Under the pieces are notes generated by a model. It searched no databases. It saw only the letters and a list, made by a program, of their open reading frames with translations, and had not been told where the DNA came from. From positions 1-30,135 of the forward strand of contig CAIPTQ010000034.1 in NCBI GenBank assembly GCA_903868035.1: a stretch of 30,135 nucleotides of DNA. Direction: 5' to 3'. Origin of the DNA: an uncultured Phycisphaerales bacterium (GTDB taxonomy: Bacteria; Planctomycetota; Phycisphaerae; WQYP01). The translations under genes were made by a program, and so were the position numbers. Positions 16,322-23,316 of this stretch are shown piece after piece. The number at the start of each line of letters is the position of its first letter. The first letter of the stretch is position 1.

Positions 16322-17302
16322 TTAGGGTCCGGCTTTCACCGCGGGGGGGACGGTGACGGCTTTGAGGTCGGCTTGCAGCAGGCCGGCCTTGCTGCCCGGG
16401 GGTGGGGTGCCGAAGATGGTGTTGACGTTCATCAGCAATTCACCGGGGTCCTGGGGAGGGGGGGCGAAGTAGTTCTTGCCGGCGGCGGCGTTGATCACCT
16501 TGACGGCGGCATCGACCACTTTCTTCACCGCCGCCAAATTCTCCGGGGGTACGGTGGCGGTTTTGTCGATGGCCTTGATGGCCCGGTCGTTGTTCATGAG
16601 CTGCTGGGCCGCGAAGCTGGCCAGCCGGGCGGCGGCGTTGGCGGCGCTGGTTTTGTCGCCGGGGGCCGCGGGAACGCCCTTGGCGACGCTGTCGAGGCCC
16701 TGGGCCACCGACTGGAGGAGGGACAAATCGGGGTTCGCGGTTTGCATCGTGCCGCTGATGGCGGTCAGCACGTCCACCATGGCCGGCAGATCGCCATATC
16801 TGTCAAGGGCCGTGATAATTTCCTGCACCACCACGCCGGAGGTTTCCGTCTTGCCGGCGTTGCGCAGGGCGGCGACGGCAGGGGCTTTTCCCACGCTCAT
16901 GAGCTTGACTGACATGTCACCCAGACCCTTGGCGCCCCAATAACGCACGGCCGCATCCTTGCTCTGGACCATGAGCATCAAGGCCCGGTCGGTGGAGAGG
17001 GTTTGCAGATCGTGGAGCAGGATGGCGGAGTTCAGACGCACCTCGGAGCGCGCGCTGTTGATGCCGCGGTCCGCCCGCGTGAAGTCTCGGGCCACCTTGG
17101 CGGCATAGGCATCGCGGTCAACGGCGGGGGTCGCCGGCATGGCCTTGAAAATATCATTGCGTTTTCCGGGCAGTTCCTTGGCGGCCGCGGTCTCAAAATC
17201 ATCGGCCGTGGGCAGCGCCGTCGGGGCCGCCGCGCCCAGCGCCGCCATCGCCCCCGCCATCATCACCACCCAGATACGCCACCGCCGCCGACAGACCATC
17301 AT
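16322..17302 (-). CDS. Exported protein of unknown function, helical repeat-like
   Basis: A 326-residue Ala-rich protein starting with a signal peptide (MMVCRRRWRIWVVMMAGAMAALGAAAPTA; basic n-region, hydrophobic core, AxA-like site near residue 25, broken here for length). The rest is predicted to be mostly helical; the stretch around DAAVRYWGAKGLGDMS looks like a HEAT-type repeat, and QEIITALDRYGDLPAMVDVL fits the same pattern. No catalytic motif is recognised. GGAGCAA precedes two adjacent ATGs; the second (17299) has the better spacing. It is convergent with the permease genes and divergent from the Fur-family gene. A periplasmic scaffold is possible but unproven. Confidence 0.8.
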   Translation of the reverse strand: MMVCRRRWRIWVVMMAGAMAALGAAAPTALPTADDFETAAAKELPGKRNDIFKAMPATPAVDRDAYAAKVARDFTRADRGINSARSEVRLNSAILLHDLQTLSTDRALMLMVQSKDAAVRYWGAKGLGDMSVKLMSVGKAPAVAALRNAGKTETSGVVVQEIITALDRYGDLPAMVDVLTAISGTMQTANPDLSLLQSVAQGLDSVAKGVPAAPGDKTSAANAAARLASFAAQQLMNNDRAIKAIDKTATVPPENLAAVKKVVDAAVKVINAAAGKNYFAPPPQDPGELLMNVNTIFGTPPPGSKAGLLQADLKAVTVPPAVKAGP

Positions 17303-17479
17303 TTGCTCCGCGCGTCACAAGATTGCAACTGCCGCCAGAAGGATGCCGCGCACTGCCAAGGGCGCGGGGAATTCCCTATGTCACCGGCAACCGTAACACT
17401 AGCCCCAACACGTGTCAAGGCGGGGCGAAGGCGGTATCGCCCCCCGCATACTTTTTTGTGCATGACGGCCCCGGCAGAG

Positions 17480-17485
17480 TAAAAT
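17480..17485 (+). promoter_or_regulatory. -10-like hexamer 6 nt before the Fur-family start codon
   Basis: TAAAAT is followed by 6 nt and then ATG. A TTGTGC lies 18 nt upstream as a possible -35. No Shine-Dalgarno is present, so transcription probably starts at or next to the A of the ATG (leaderless mRNA). Confidence 0.6.
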
Positions 17486-17491
17486 AATCCC

Positions 17492-17920
17492 ATGGCCGAC
17501 GACGATCCCGTAACCCGCGCCCTCAAACGCTGCAAGCTGCGCCGCACGCCGGTGCGCGCCGGGGTGTTGGAAGTGCTGCTGAAGGCCGCGCGGCCGCTGG
17601 GGGCGGTGGAGATTCTGGAGAAGCTGCCGCCGCACACGGATGCGGTGACGGTGTATCGCACGCTGAACACGTTCACGGGCAAGCGGGTGCTGCACCGGGT
17701 GCGCGGGGAGGACCGGGTGTGGCGGTATGCGTTGGGCGACGGGCATGAGACGGCGGCGCATCAGCATCCGCATTTTGTGTGCGCGGAGTGCGGCAAGGTG
17801 GAATGCCTGAAGGAGGCCGCGATTCCGGAGGGGTTTGTGCGCGGCCTGGGGGTGAGCGGGGCGTATGCGATACGGTATCCGGAGGTGCTGCTGCACGGGG
17901 TGTGCCCGAAGTGCCAGTGA
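17492..17920 (+). CDS. Fur-family metalloregulator
   Basis: A 142-residue transcriptional regulator of the Fur/Zur/PerR family. Residues 1-70 form the winged helix, with the recognition helix DAVTVYRTLNTF and the wing KRVLHRV. The metal-binding half has HQHPHFVC97AEC100GK and a C-terminal C138PKC141, the four-cysteine structural zinc site. Fur, Zur and PerR cannot be told apart with certainty; the His-rich HQHPH segment is common to all. It is a single gene between a divergent exported protein and a convergent small membrane protein. It has no ribosome-binding site; a -10-like TAAAAT ends 6 nt before the ATG. No obvious 19-bp Fur box is seen in the upstream DNA. Confidence 0.93.
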   Translation: MADDDPVTRALKRCKLRRTPVRAGVLEVLLKAARPLGAVEILEKLPPHTDAVTVYRTLNTFTGKRVLHRVRGEDRVWRYALGDGHETAAHQHPHFVCAECGKVECLKEAAIPEGFVRGLGVSGAYAIRYPEVLLHGVCPKCQ

Positions 17921-17979
17921 GGTGATGCCCTTATTAATCGGCAAACCGACGAACCTGCGAATATCGAATATTTCCACCA

Positions 17980-18372
17980 TTAAGAGGGCAATTGAGCGGC
18001 AAAATAGGCCTTCACCATATTGTCACCATAAAAGACCAATGCCAATATTCCCACAGCCAAAGCGATGATATTGCCTGTGAGGATACAGCAGATTTCCATA
18101 ATTGCCACGACATGGCTCGGTTTATTCGTTTTTATGGGATCAGGGAGTATTTTGGTAGCATACACTACCTCGAAAATGCCCACCACTATAGCCAGAACTG
18201 GCAGAAGGAAAAATGGCAAGATAAAGAAAGCGCCAATACCACAAGTGCAAATTGTGATATAGGCCCCACCAAATAAAAGGATGGGTATCAAACTCAAAGC
18301 CCACAACAGGTTAAGGCACCCACTTACCAACGTAGCAATCGCTATAGCTGACACTTGCCCAGGTTTTGACAT
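17980..18372 (-). CDS. Small four-helix membrane protein, unknown function
   Basis: A 130-residue hydrophobic protein (MSKPGQVSAIAIATLVSG) with about four membrane segments: residues 7-35, 38-75 (two close segments around a CTCG turn) and 95-122, separated by a short polar loop (YATKILPDPIKTNKPSH). The ATG at 18372 is preceded by AAGGA at 8 nt, which rules out the longer frame starting 21 codons upstream. No family is recognised. It lies in an AT-richer patch than its neighbours and is convergent with the Fur-family gene, with no terminator in the 59-bp gap. Confidence 0.8.
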   Translation of the reverse strand: MSKPGQVSAIAIATLVSGCLNLLWALSLIPILLFGGAYITICTCGIGAFFILPFFLLPVLAIVVGIFEVVYATKILPDPIKTNKPSHVVAIMEICCILTGNIIALAVGILALVFYGDNMVKAYFAAQLPS

Positions 18373-18475
18373 ATATATATTCCTTAATAATTGCGACGTG
18401 GTATGAGAAGGACGAGCATGCCCGTAGTGATTCATCGCGTTGAGACATCGGTTGGCAGTGGCTGATTCATTTTTC

Positions 18476-18691
18476 TCAACCTATGCTTTCTTTTGATTCG
18501 CTTCGGGGTTGGCAACCACATTCTATTTCACATAGACGCTTCAGTCCATCCAGCGTAAATACCCCCGCACCTGGCTTGCCCTGATCTTGCAAAATCTCGT
18601 TCGGATGTGGAATTCTCGCCCGTTGAGTTTGATCAACGACTTGAACAAGGTCTTCCGTTTTGGGATCAATCTTCCAATTGTACTTTTTCAA
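18476..18691 (-). CDS. 71-residue protein of unknown function, TTG start
   Basis: A short polar protein (starts MKKYNWKIDPKTEDLVQVV) with three cysteines in the second half (LCEIECGC). A strong GGAGG (18698-18702) lies 6 nt before the TTG at 18691, which decides the start: no ATG is in frame nearby, and a closer ATG leads to an immediate stop. The Lys/Asn/Ile content and base composition are lower in GC than the rest of the window. No homologue recognised. It lies between the small membrane protein and the LuxR-type gene on the same strand and may form a small cluster with them. Confidence 0.7.
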   Translation of the reverse strand: MKKYNWKIDPKTEDLVQVVDQTQRARIPHPNEILQDQGKPGAGVFTLDGLKRLCEIECGCQPRSESKESIG

Positions 18692-18723
18692 GGCATACCT
18701 CCAAAAGATGGTACACTAATCCA

Positions 18724-19056
18724 TTATTCTACATGTGCAATACGCCGTTTTGCGCATGGCTGATAAAGGCTATGGCAATGGTGAAGATCTCGTAACCGAT
18801 GCGCAGTTATCACCAGCACTAATTCCAACTGATTTGTGACAGCGAGGCGTGTATATATTTGGCGCATATAAGCGCGGATGGTATGCGGGCTCAGACCTAA
18901 TATGGTGGCGATTTCTTTTTGTTGGTTCGCCTGCAAAAGATGTTGCACGATCCCGGCTTGTCGCGGCGTTAACGGGAGCCTTGAAATCGTCTGAGCCCAG
19001 TCTTCCGAAGTCAGATATACGGGTGGCGCGGTCCTGGATGGGGAATGGCGAGCCAT
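18724..19056 (-). CDS. Stand-alone LuxR-type (GerE) HTH protein
   Basis: A 110-residue DNA-binding protein. The LuxR C-terminal HTH covers about residues 28-85: LTPRQAGIVQHLLQANQQKE, IATILGLSPHTIRAYMRQIY and TRLAVTNQLELVL. The usual start of the motif (LTPRE) is LTPRQ here and the recognition helix SPHTIRAYMRQIYTRL is complete. There is no receiver, PAS or ligand-binding domain in front, only about 27 residues. AGGGA lies 10 nt before the ATG. It could be a GerE-like transcription factor whose activity is set by expression level. It sits at the head of a run of three minus-strand small genes in the AT-rich patch. Confidence 0.87.
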   Translation of the reverse strand: MARHSPSRTAPPVYLTSEDWAQTISRLPLTPRQAGIVQHLLQANQQKEIATILGLSPHTIRAYMRQIYTRLAVTNQLELVLVITAHRLRDLHHCHSLYQPCAKRRIAHVE

Positions 19057-19213
19057 GGCAGTGTTCCCTAAAAAAAGAGCGTCGAACCAAGGACGCCCAC
19101 GGAACCCCCGGCAAGGGGCATAGGGAACGCACCTTGGCCGACGCCCCTTTCGGGGCGCGGCTCAAGGCGCTGCTTCCCTATCAAAACTTGCCGGTTTTCC
19201 GTGGTGCAGCGTC

Positions 19214-19315
19214 TTGACGCACACGCGTCAAATCAAATTGTGGCCGTCAACCGAGTGGTTGACGGAGCAGGGGTATGATAACCGTTTCATCCGTCATCGC
19301 GAAGCGAACGGAATG
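19214..19315. other. Cluster of three adjacent inverted repeats
   Basis: In the 285-bp gene-free stretch 19057-19341 three stem-loops follow each other: TTGACGC-ACAC-GCGTCAA (19214-19231); a 9-bp stem CCGTCAACC with GGTTGACGG and a 4-nt loop (19244-19265); and a bulged stem around TCGC-GAA-GCGA (19288-19315). The first two share a TTGAC core. They lie after the hydrolase stop on the minus strand and upstream of the LuxR-type gene. They could be operators, a small RNA or a terminator region; no T-run is seen. A GCCCC-TTTC-GGGGC hairpin lies nearby at about 19143-19156. Confidence 0.6.
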
Positions 19316-19341
19316 ATGAGGAAATTATTTATGGGTAGGGG

Positions 19342-20313
19342 TTACTGTACATTCAAAAATGCCGCCCAGCGGGGGCCGATGCGTTCGGGCGCCTCCTCGT
19401 GGGGCATGTGGGCCAAATCCTCATGCACTTCATACGTCACACGGGGCAGCATCTCCGCCAGCCGGTCCCCTGCGCCCGCCGCCAGCAGCGGATCCTGTTG
19501 CCCCCACGTCAGCAGCACGCGCTGGCGGATCGTACCCAACTGTGGGAGGTGCGACGCGGCCGTCATGTCGCGCGCGTCGGCGGGCAACTGGCGGATGAGC
19601 TGCATCAGCCGCAGACGGTTCCGCAGCGTCCACAGATTCGCGGTGTACAATGCCCGCAGCATCGGATCGAAACGGCTCTTGTCCACATACCCGATGTACT
19701 CCACGCCGCCGATGAATTTCTCCGGCGCCGTCAGCAGCATGAGCAATTCCCCCACCAGCGGCACGCGCGCCAGGCGGTACATCCCCGGCAGCGTCTGCGG
19801 GAAGCAGGCGGGGTTGGAGAGCAGCACGCGTTCCACACGCTGGGGGGCCAGCAGCGTGGCCATCAGGCACAGCCCGCCGCCGAGCGAATTGCCCGCCAGG
19901 GACAGCCGCGCGATCCCCAGCGCGTCGGCCAGCCGCCAGACGGTCGCGGCAAAAACCTTGATGCTGGTATCCGCCGGCAGGGGCATGTGGTCCGGCGCAA
20001 AGCAGGAGTAATCCGGCAACAGTAAATCGTGGCTCGCCCAAAGATAGGGCGCAATATCGCGAAAAGACGCAATCGTCAGCCCCATCCCATGCAGCAGCAT
20101 CAACACCGGCCGCGACGCTCCGTCCCGCCCCGGCTGGCGGAAAAACTTGAACGGCATCGTCAGCCCGTCCACCGCAATCCCATGCACGGCATCCGGATCG
20201 TCCGACACCGGAAACGTCACTGCCGCCGGCGGCCGCCGGAACTCAAACCACCGCCAGGGCAGCGGCTCGACCAACCGCGCACGCGCCACACCCATGTCAG
20301 TTACATTCTCCAT
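19342..20313 (-). CDS. Alpha/beta-fold hydrolase
   Basis: A 323-residue alpha/beta hydrolase. The oxyanion-side motif LLHGMGLTI, the nucleophile elbow GNSLGGG (Ser), the acid in WGQQDPLL (Asp) and the catalytic His in LAHMPHEEAPERI are all present and in order, so the enzyme looks active. The substrate is unknown; the family includes esterases, lipases, haloperoxidase-like and C-C bond hydrolases. No signal peptide is seen. I start at ATG 20313 because a TACAAT hexamer ends 6 nt before it, the same layout as at other genes here, and no Shine-Dalgarno is present; an ATG 6 codons upstream lies within the putative promoter. The gene appears monocistronic. Confidence 0.88.
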   Translation of the reverse strand: MENVTDMGVARARLVEPLPWRWFEFRRPPAAVTFPVSDDPDAVHGIAVDGLTMPFKFFRQPGRDGASRPVLMLLHGMGLTIASFRDIAPYLWASHDLLLPDYSCFAPDHMPLPADTSIKVFAATVWRLADALGIARLSLAGNSLGGGLCLMATLLAPQRVERVLLSNPACFPQTLPGMYRLARVPLVGELLMLLTAPEKFIGGVEYIGYVDKSRFDPMLRALYTANLWTLRNRLRLMQLIRQLPADARDMTAASHLPQLGTIRQRVLLTWGQQDPLLAAGAGDRLAEMLPRVTYEVHEDLAHMPHEEAPERIGPRWAAFLNVQ

Positions 20314-20319
20314 GCCCCC

Positions 20320-20325
20320 ATTGTA
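20320..20325 (-). promoter_or_regulatory. -10-like hexamer 6 nt before the hydrolase start codon
   Basis: Minus strand TACAAT, then 6 nt, then ATG at 20313. No good -35 is visible at 16-18 nt. Suggests a leaderless transcript. Confidence 0.5.
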
Positions 20326-20432
20326 CGGCACAGATCACAATTTCTCAGGCCCGCATCGGATTGCTCCCATGCATCCCATTTTGTGTTCATTCGTTTGACT
20401 ATCGCGCAGCTTCTTGTTTTCCTGGCAAGATT

Positions 20433-20508
20433 TCTCAAATCTCAAATCTCAAATCTCAAATTCTTCGTGGGTCTTCGTGGGTCTTCGTGGGTCTTCGTGG
20501 CTTCGTGG
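20433..20508. repeat. Two short tandem arrays: TCTCAAA x4 and GTCTTCGTGG x3-4
   Basis: Four perfect TCTCAAA heptamers (20433-20460) run directly into three to four copies of the decamer GTCTTCGTGG ending CTTCGTGGTTACG. They lie in the gene-free stretch 20332-20567 downstream of oppB. The same ending, CTTCGTGGTTACG, occurs at the serS end (3312-3324). Confidence 0.85.
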
Positions 20509-20567
20509 TTACGTTTGGTTGCGGCTCTGACGCGCCGTGTTCATTTGTGGCTGCTTTACGTCGGCCC

Positions 20568-21566
20568 TCACTCCAGCGCGATCCGCGGATCGACAAACGC
20601 GTACGCCAGATCGACCAGCAGGTTGAACACCACCACCAGGGCGCTGTAGACCAGCACCACGCCGAGCACCAGCGGGATGTCCTTGTTCATGCAGCCGTTG
20701 ACGAAGTGCTGCCCCAGCCCCGGTATCACAAACAGCTTCTCCACCACGAACGAGCCCACGAGGATGTTCGCGGCGGCCGGCCCGAGGTAGGAGAGCACCG
20801 GCAGGATCGCATTGGCCCCCACGTGGTGCGTGATGATTCGCGCCGGCCGCACCCCCTTGGAGCGTGCCGTGCGCACGTAATCGGCGGAGAGCGTATCGAG
20901 CACGCTGGCGCGCGTCAGGCGGGCGATGTACGCCAGGAAGAAGAGCGCCAGCGTGCCGGCGGGCAATATCAGCCGCGCCAACGCCTGCCACACGCCCGCG
21001 CCCCCCGTGCCCCAACCCCCCACCGGCATGAGCGGAATCACCACCACCAGCAGCATGATCAGCAGCGACCCGACCACGAACGACGGCAAACTCACGCCCA
21101 GCAGCGTCACCACGGACAGCGCGAGGTCCGGCAGGCGGTTCCGCCGCACCGCCCCGAGCATCCCCGCCGCCACGCCGGTCCACAGCGCCAGCAGGAGCGC
21201 CACGCTCCCGAGCGTCAGCGACACCGGCAGCGAGGAGGCGATGATCTCCCGCACGGACCAGTTCTCGTACTCGATCGACGGGCCGAAATCGCCGGTCAGG
21301 GCACGCCCGAGATACAACCCATACGCCCGCCTCAAATAGGTCAATTTTTCGCCAGCCGACAGCTTGGCGCGTTCCGCCTCCGGCCGCGTGAGGTATTGGA
21401 GGCCATACTTGTCGGCCAGCGCCTCGCGGACGCTTTGCGGGGCTTTCTTGTCACCGGCGATAAACGGATCGCCCGGCGTCATCCACAGCAGGCAGAACGT
21501 GACCGTGTACACCGCCCACAGGACGAGCACACTCTGGGCCAACCGCCATGCCAGGAATCGCAGCAT
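20568..21566 (-). CDS. OppB/DppB-type ABC transporter permease
   Basis: Inner-membrane permease of a peptide/nickel-type ABC importer, 332 residues. It has the family opening MLRFLAWRLAQSVLVLWAVY, the large periplasmic segment after the first helix (TPGDPFIAGDK, then LGRALTGDFGPSI), further helices and the ATPase-docking loop EAA-like YVRTARSKGVRPARIITHHV, ending VDPRIALE, typical of OppB. The family segment is complete. The partner permease (OppC), ATPases and binding protein are not beside it, so the rest of the transporter must be elsewhere or lost. Start 21566 matches the usual OppB opening, and CATAAT lies exactly 6 nt upstream; no Shine-Dalgarno is seen. Confidence 0.92.
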   Translation of the reverse strand: MLRFLAWRLAQSVLVLWAVYTVTFCLLWMTPGDPFIAGDKKAPQSVREALADKYGLQYLTRPEAERAKLSAGEKLTYLRRAYGLYLGRALTGDFGPSIEYENWSVREIIASSLPVSLTLGSVALLLALWTGVAAGMLGAVRRNRLPDLALSVVTLLGVSLPSFVVGSLLIMLLVVVIPLMPVGGWGTGGAGVWQALARLILPAGTLALFFLAYIARLTRASVLDTLSADYVRTARSKGVRPARIITHHVGANAILPVLSYLGPAAANILVGSFVVEKLFVIPGLGQHFVNGCMNKDIPLVLGVVLVYSALVVVFNLLVDLAYAFVDPRIALE

Positions 21567-21572
21567 GGGGGG

Positions 21573-21578
21573 ATTATG
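21573..21578 (-). promoter_or_regulatory. -10-like hexamer 6 nt before the oppB-like start codon
   Basis: Minus strand CATAAT, then six Cs, then ATG at 21566. Fits the leaderless pattern seen at other genes in the window. Confidence 0.5.
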
Positions 21579-21622
21579 GCGCGGGCAGGGTTGGTAGTAC
21601 AGGCGAATTCGCGGCCAAGTCA

Positions 21623-21799
21623 TTAGCCGTCACACGCGTCAGTCCAGACGGTATACCATGGCGAGTTCCGCCAGAACACGCGCGCGCCGTTCTTCTCGCG
21701 TTGGGTCAGGTCGAGCCATGCCCGCGCCTTCAGGGGGATGAGCTGCGCCGCGCCCACCACGGCAAGCCCCTCGACTTCCCGCCACTCTCGCCTCGGGCT
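21623..21799 (-). pseudogene. Remnant of a nucleotidyltransferase/AbiEii-like gene
   Basis: A minus-strand frame closed by TGA at 21800-21802 and TAA at 21623 encodes GLAVVGAAQLIPLKARAWLD followed by LTQREKNGARV, then unrelated sequence to the stop. The LIPLKARAWLDL segment resembles a conserved part of nucleotidyltransferase-like (AbiEii-type) proteins often found with toxin-antitoxin genes, where a KH-rich segment normally follows. Here neither the nucleotidyltransferase core nor that continuation is present. It is best read as a decayed fragment. Family assignment is from memory of the motif and is tentative. Confidence 0.45.
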
Positions 21800-21840
21800 T
21801 CACCCTCGGCTCCAGGGTTTACAAGAATCGGTCTGACCGT

Positions 21841-21863
21841 GCTCATAACCCGGAGGTCGGAGG
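21841..21863 (+). other. tRNA-Met-like fragment (anticodon arm to T arm)
   Basis: GCTCATAACCCGGAGG and the next 7 bases match the anticodon loop (CAT), 3' anticodon stem and variable loop of bacterial initiator-type tRNA-Met. The 5' anticodon stem has one mismatch (CCGTG against CCCGG), and no T-arm closure, D-arm or acceptor stem is found. It is not a working tRNA. It could be a leftover attachment site or chance. Confidence 0.35.
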
Positions 21864-22020
21864 GATTCCCCGCCTGGGCGCCCTATATGCCGCAAAGCCC
21901 CTTCCGCCCCTTCCGGCCAAATCTGTTCTTTTCTTGTTTCCCATGCCGAAGAGAGATACAGTGTGCCCATTCTGAAGCACGCTGCCGGCAGGATGTCGGC
22001 ACGAACCACGCGGAGCGCCC

Positions 22021-23196
22021 ATGGCCACAAACAAGCGAAAGGAAGCCGTCGCTCTCTTTGAGCTTATCGACAAGAGCACGCTCAAAGTCCCCAAGAACGC
22101 CAGCTCCCTGAAAATTCCCAATTGGTGGTCCAGCAAGACCAATCCCGCAACCACGCCGGAAACCCAGACGCCGCCGCCGCCACACGCCCAGCCGGGCACG
22201 GTGGTCGCCGAACCTCCACCCGCCGCGCCCGTGGCGGACGTGCCGGTGGTTCCCGCCGTGGCGCTGGTGGAGGCGCGCGTACCAGAGGTTCCGGAGCATC
22301 CCCCGCAGCCGCGCCTGTTCGATCCCCCGCCGGCGAATGTCGCGCCGCCATCTTCCCCGAGCATTCGCCCCCCGACGGCCGGCGTATCGGCTCCGGTTCA
22401 TGTCGCGCCGCTCAAGTGTACGCCCGTCGAACCGCTGCAAGTGACACCCGTGCTTGCCGAGCCTGCTTCGCGGGCCACACGGTCCACTCCGCCAGTACCT
22501 GCCGCTGCTGGAGCCACTTCCGCGGCGGGCGCCAAGCCCGCTGTCGTGAAATCCCCCGCGCCGCCCACGCCCCCCACGCCCCCCACGCGGGTTTTCGCCC
22601 CCCAAACCTACGCCCAAGACCGCAAACCCTGGTCGTCGCCGCGGCCCGGGGCCTTTGCCCGGCTTCCCGGCTGGGCGCTGCTTTCGGGCATTGCCGGCCT
22701 GATTGTTGTGATCTGCATCATCGTGTTCATCGCTAAGAGCCTCGGCAAGGCCACTCCCATCACGCGCAATCCTTCGCCTACCACGGCTTCGGTTAACTTT
22801 GGCCGAGGGAATACCACCCTGCCGTCCACCACGCTTGCGGCCACAGGCAACGTCTATGAACCACGCATGGTGCCCTACAATCCGCAACTCTATTACGTGG
22901 TCGTCAACCAGATCAAGGACAAGGATGCCGCCTACAAGGAAGCGCGGTTTCTGGCCGATCATAAAATTGGCAACCTCCCGGTGGATGTCGCCGTGGAAAC
23001 CATCCAGGTCGGTAACGATCTATGGTATGCGCTGATTGCCGTCCGCGGTTTTGCCTCCGCGACCGATGTCAACGACTATCGCTCGCAGATTGTGCGCATT
23101 GGCAATGCGTATAAGAGCGGCATCTGGAAGGACGCCAAAGTCCAGCAGAACCTGATCAATAAAAACACCGCCCCCGCAGCCTCCGGCCCGGGATAA
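22021..23196 (+). CDS. Pro-rich single-pass membrane protein, unknown function
   Basis: A 391-residue protein with three parts. Residues 1-40 are a conserved-looking cytoplasmic start (KEAVALFELIDKSTLKVPKN, then IPNWW). Residues 45-215 are Pro/Ala/Val/Thr-rich low complexity, including PPTPPTPPT. One membrane helix (WALLSGIAGLIVVICIIVFI) lies at about 219-238. The last 110 residues are a small folded domain (LYYVVVNQIKDKDAAYKEAR, later WYALIAVRGFASA) whose strand-helix pattern with paired residues recalls SPOR-like sugar-binding domains, though no clear match is made. GCGGAGCG before the ATG supports the start. A perfect 14-bp palindrome (23202-23215) follows the stop. It precedes mcsA by 120 bp on the same strand. 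Confidence 0.82.
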   Translation: MATNKRKEAVALFELIDKSTLKVPKNASSLKIPNWWSSKTNPATTPETQTPPPPHAQPGTVVAEPPPAAPVADVPVVPAVALVEARVPEVPEHPPQPRLFDPPPANVAPPSSPSIRPPTAGVSAPVHVAPLKCTPVEPLQVTPVLAEPASRATRSTPPVPAAAGATSAAGAKPAVVKSPAPPTPPTPPTRVFAPQTYAQDRKPWSSPRPGAFARLPGWALLSGIAGLIVVICIIVFIAKSLGKATPITRNPSPTTASVNFGRGNTTLPSTTLAATGNVYEPRMVPYNPQLYYVVVNQIKDKDAAYKEARFLADHKIGNLPVDVAVETIQVGNDLWYALIAVRGFASATDVNDYRSQIVRIGNAYKSGIWKDAKVQQNLINKNTAPAASGPG

Positions 23197-23234
23197 CTTT
23201 TCGCCCGGCCGGGCGTTACTCCCCAAGGAGTGTC

Positions 23235-23263
23235 TTGAATTGACCCGCCTGGTTCCCTAGGAT
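23235..23263 (+). promoter_or_regulatory. Predicted promoter of mcsA
   Basis: TTGAAT (23235-23240), 17 nt, TAGGAT (23258-23263). Transcription would begin near 23270, leaving a leader of about 45 nt with AAAGGAA before the ATG at 23317. Confidence 0.6.
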
Positions 23264-23316
23264 CAAAGGCGATGTCCGATCGCCCCCTGTGGAACGGCTC
23301 GTGTAAAGGAACACCC

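Noticed and set aside
17303..17491. Fur or Zur box controlling the divergent genes
   Set aside because: No 19-bp GATAATGAT-like or Zur-like palindrome could be seen.
20433..20508. Coding sequence through the TCTCAAA and GTCTTCGTGG arrays
   Set aside because: Frames through the arrays give repetitive peptides with no ribosome site.
21841..21920. Working tRNA-Met gene
   Set aside because: Only the anticodon-to-variable part matches; acceptor, D and T stems cannot be built.
23202..23215. Terminator at the CGCCCGGCCGGGCG palindrome after the Pro-rich gene
   Set aside because: The palindrome has no loop and is followed by TTACT, not a T-run.
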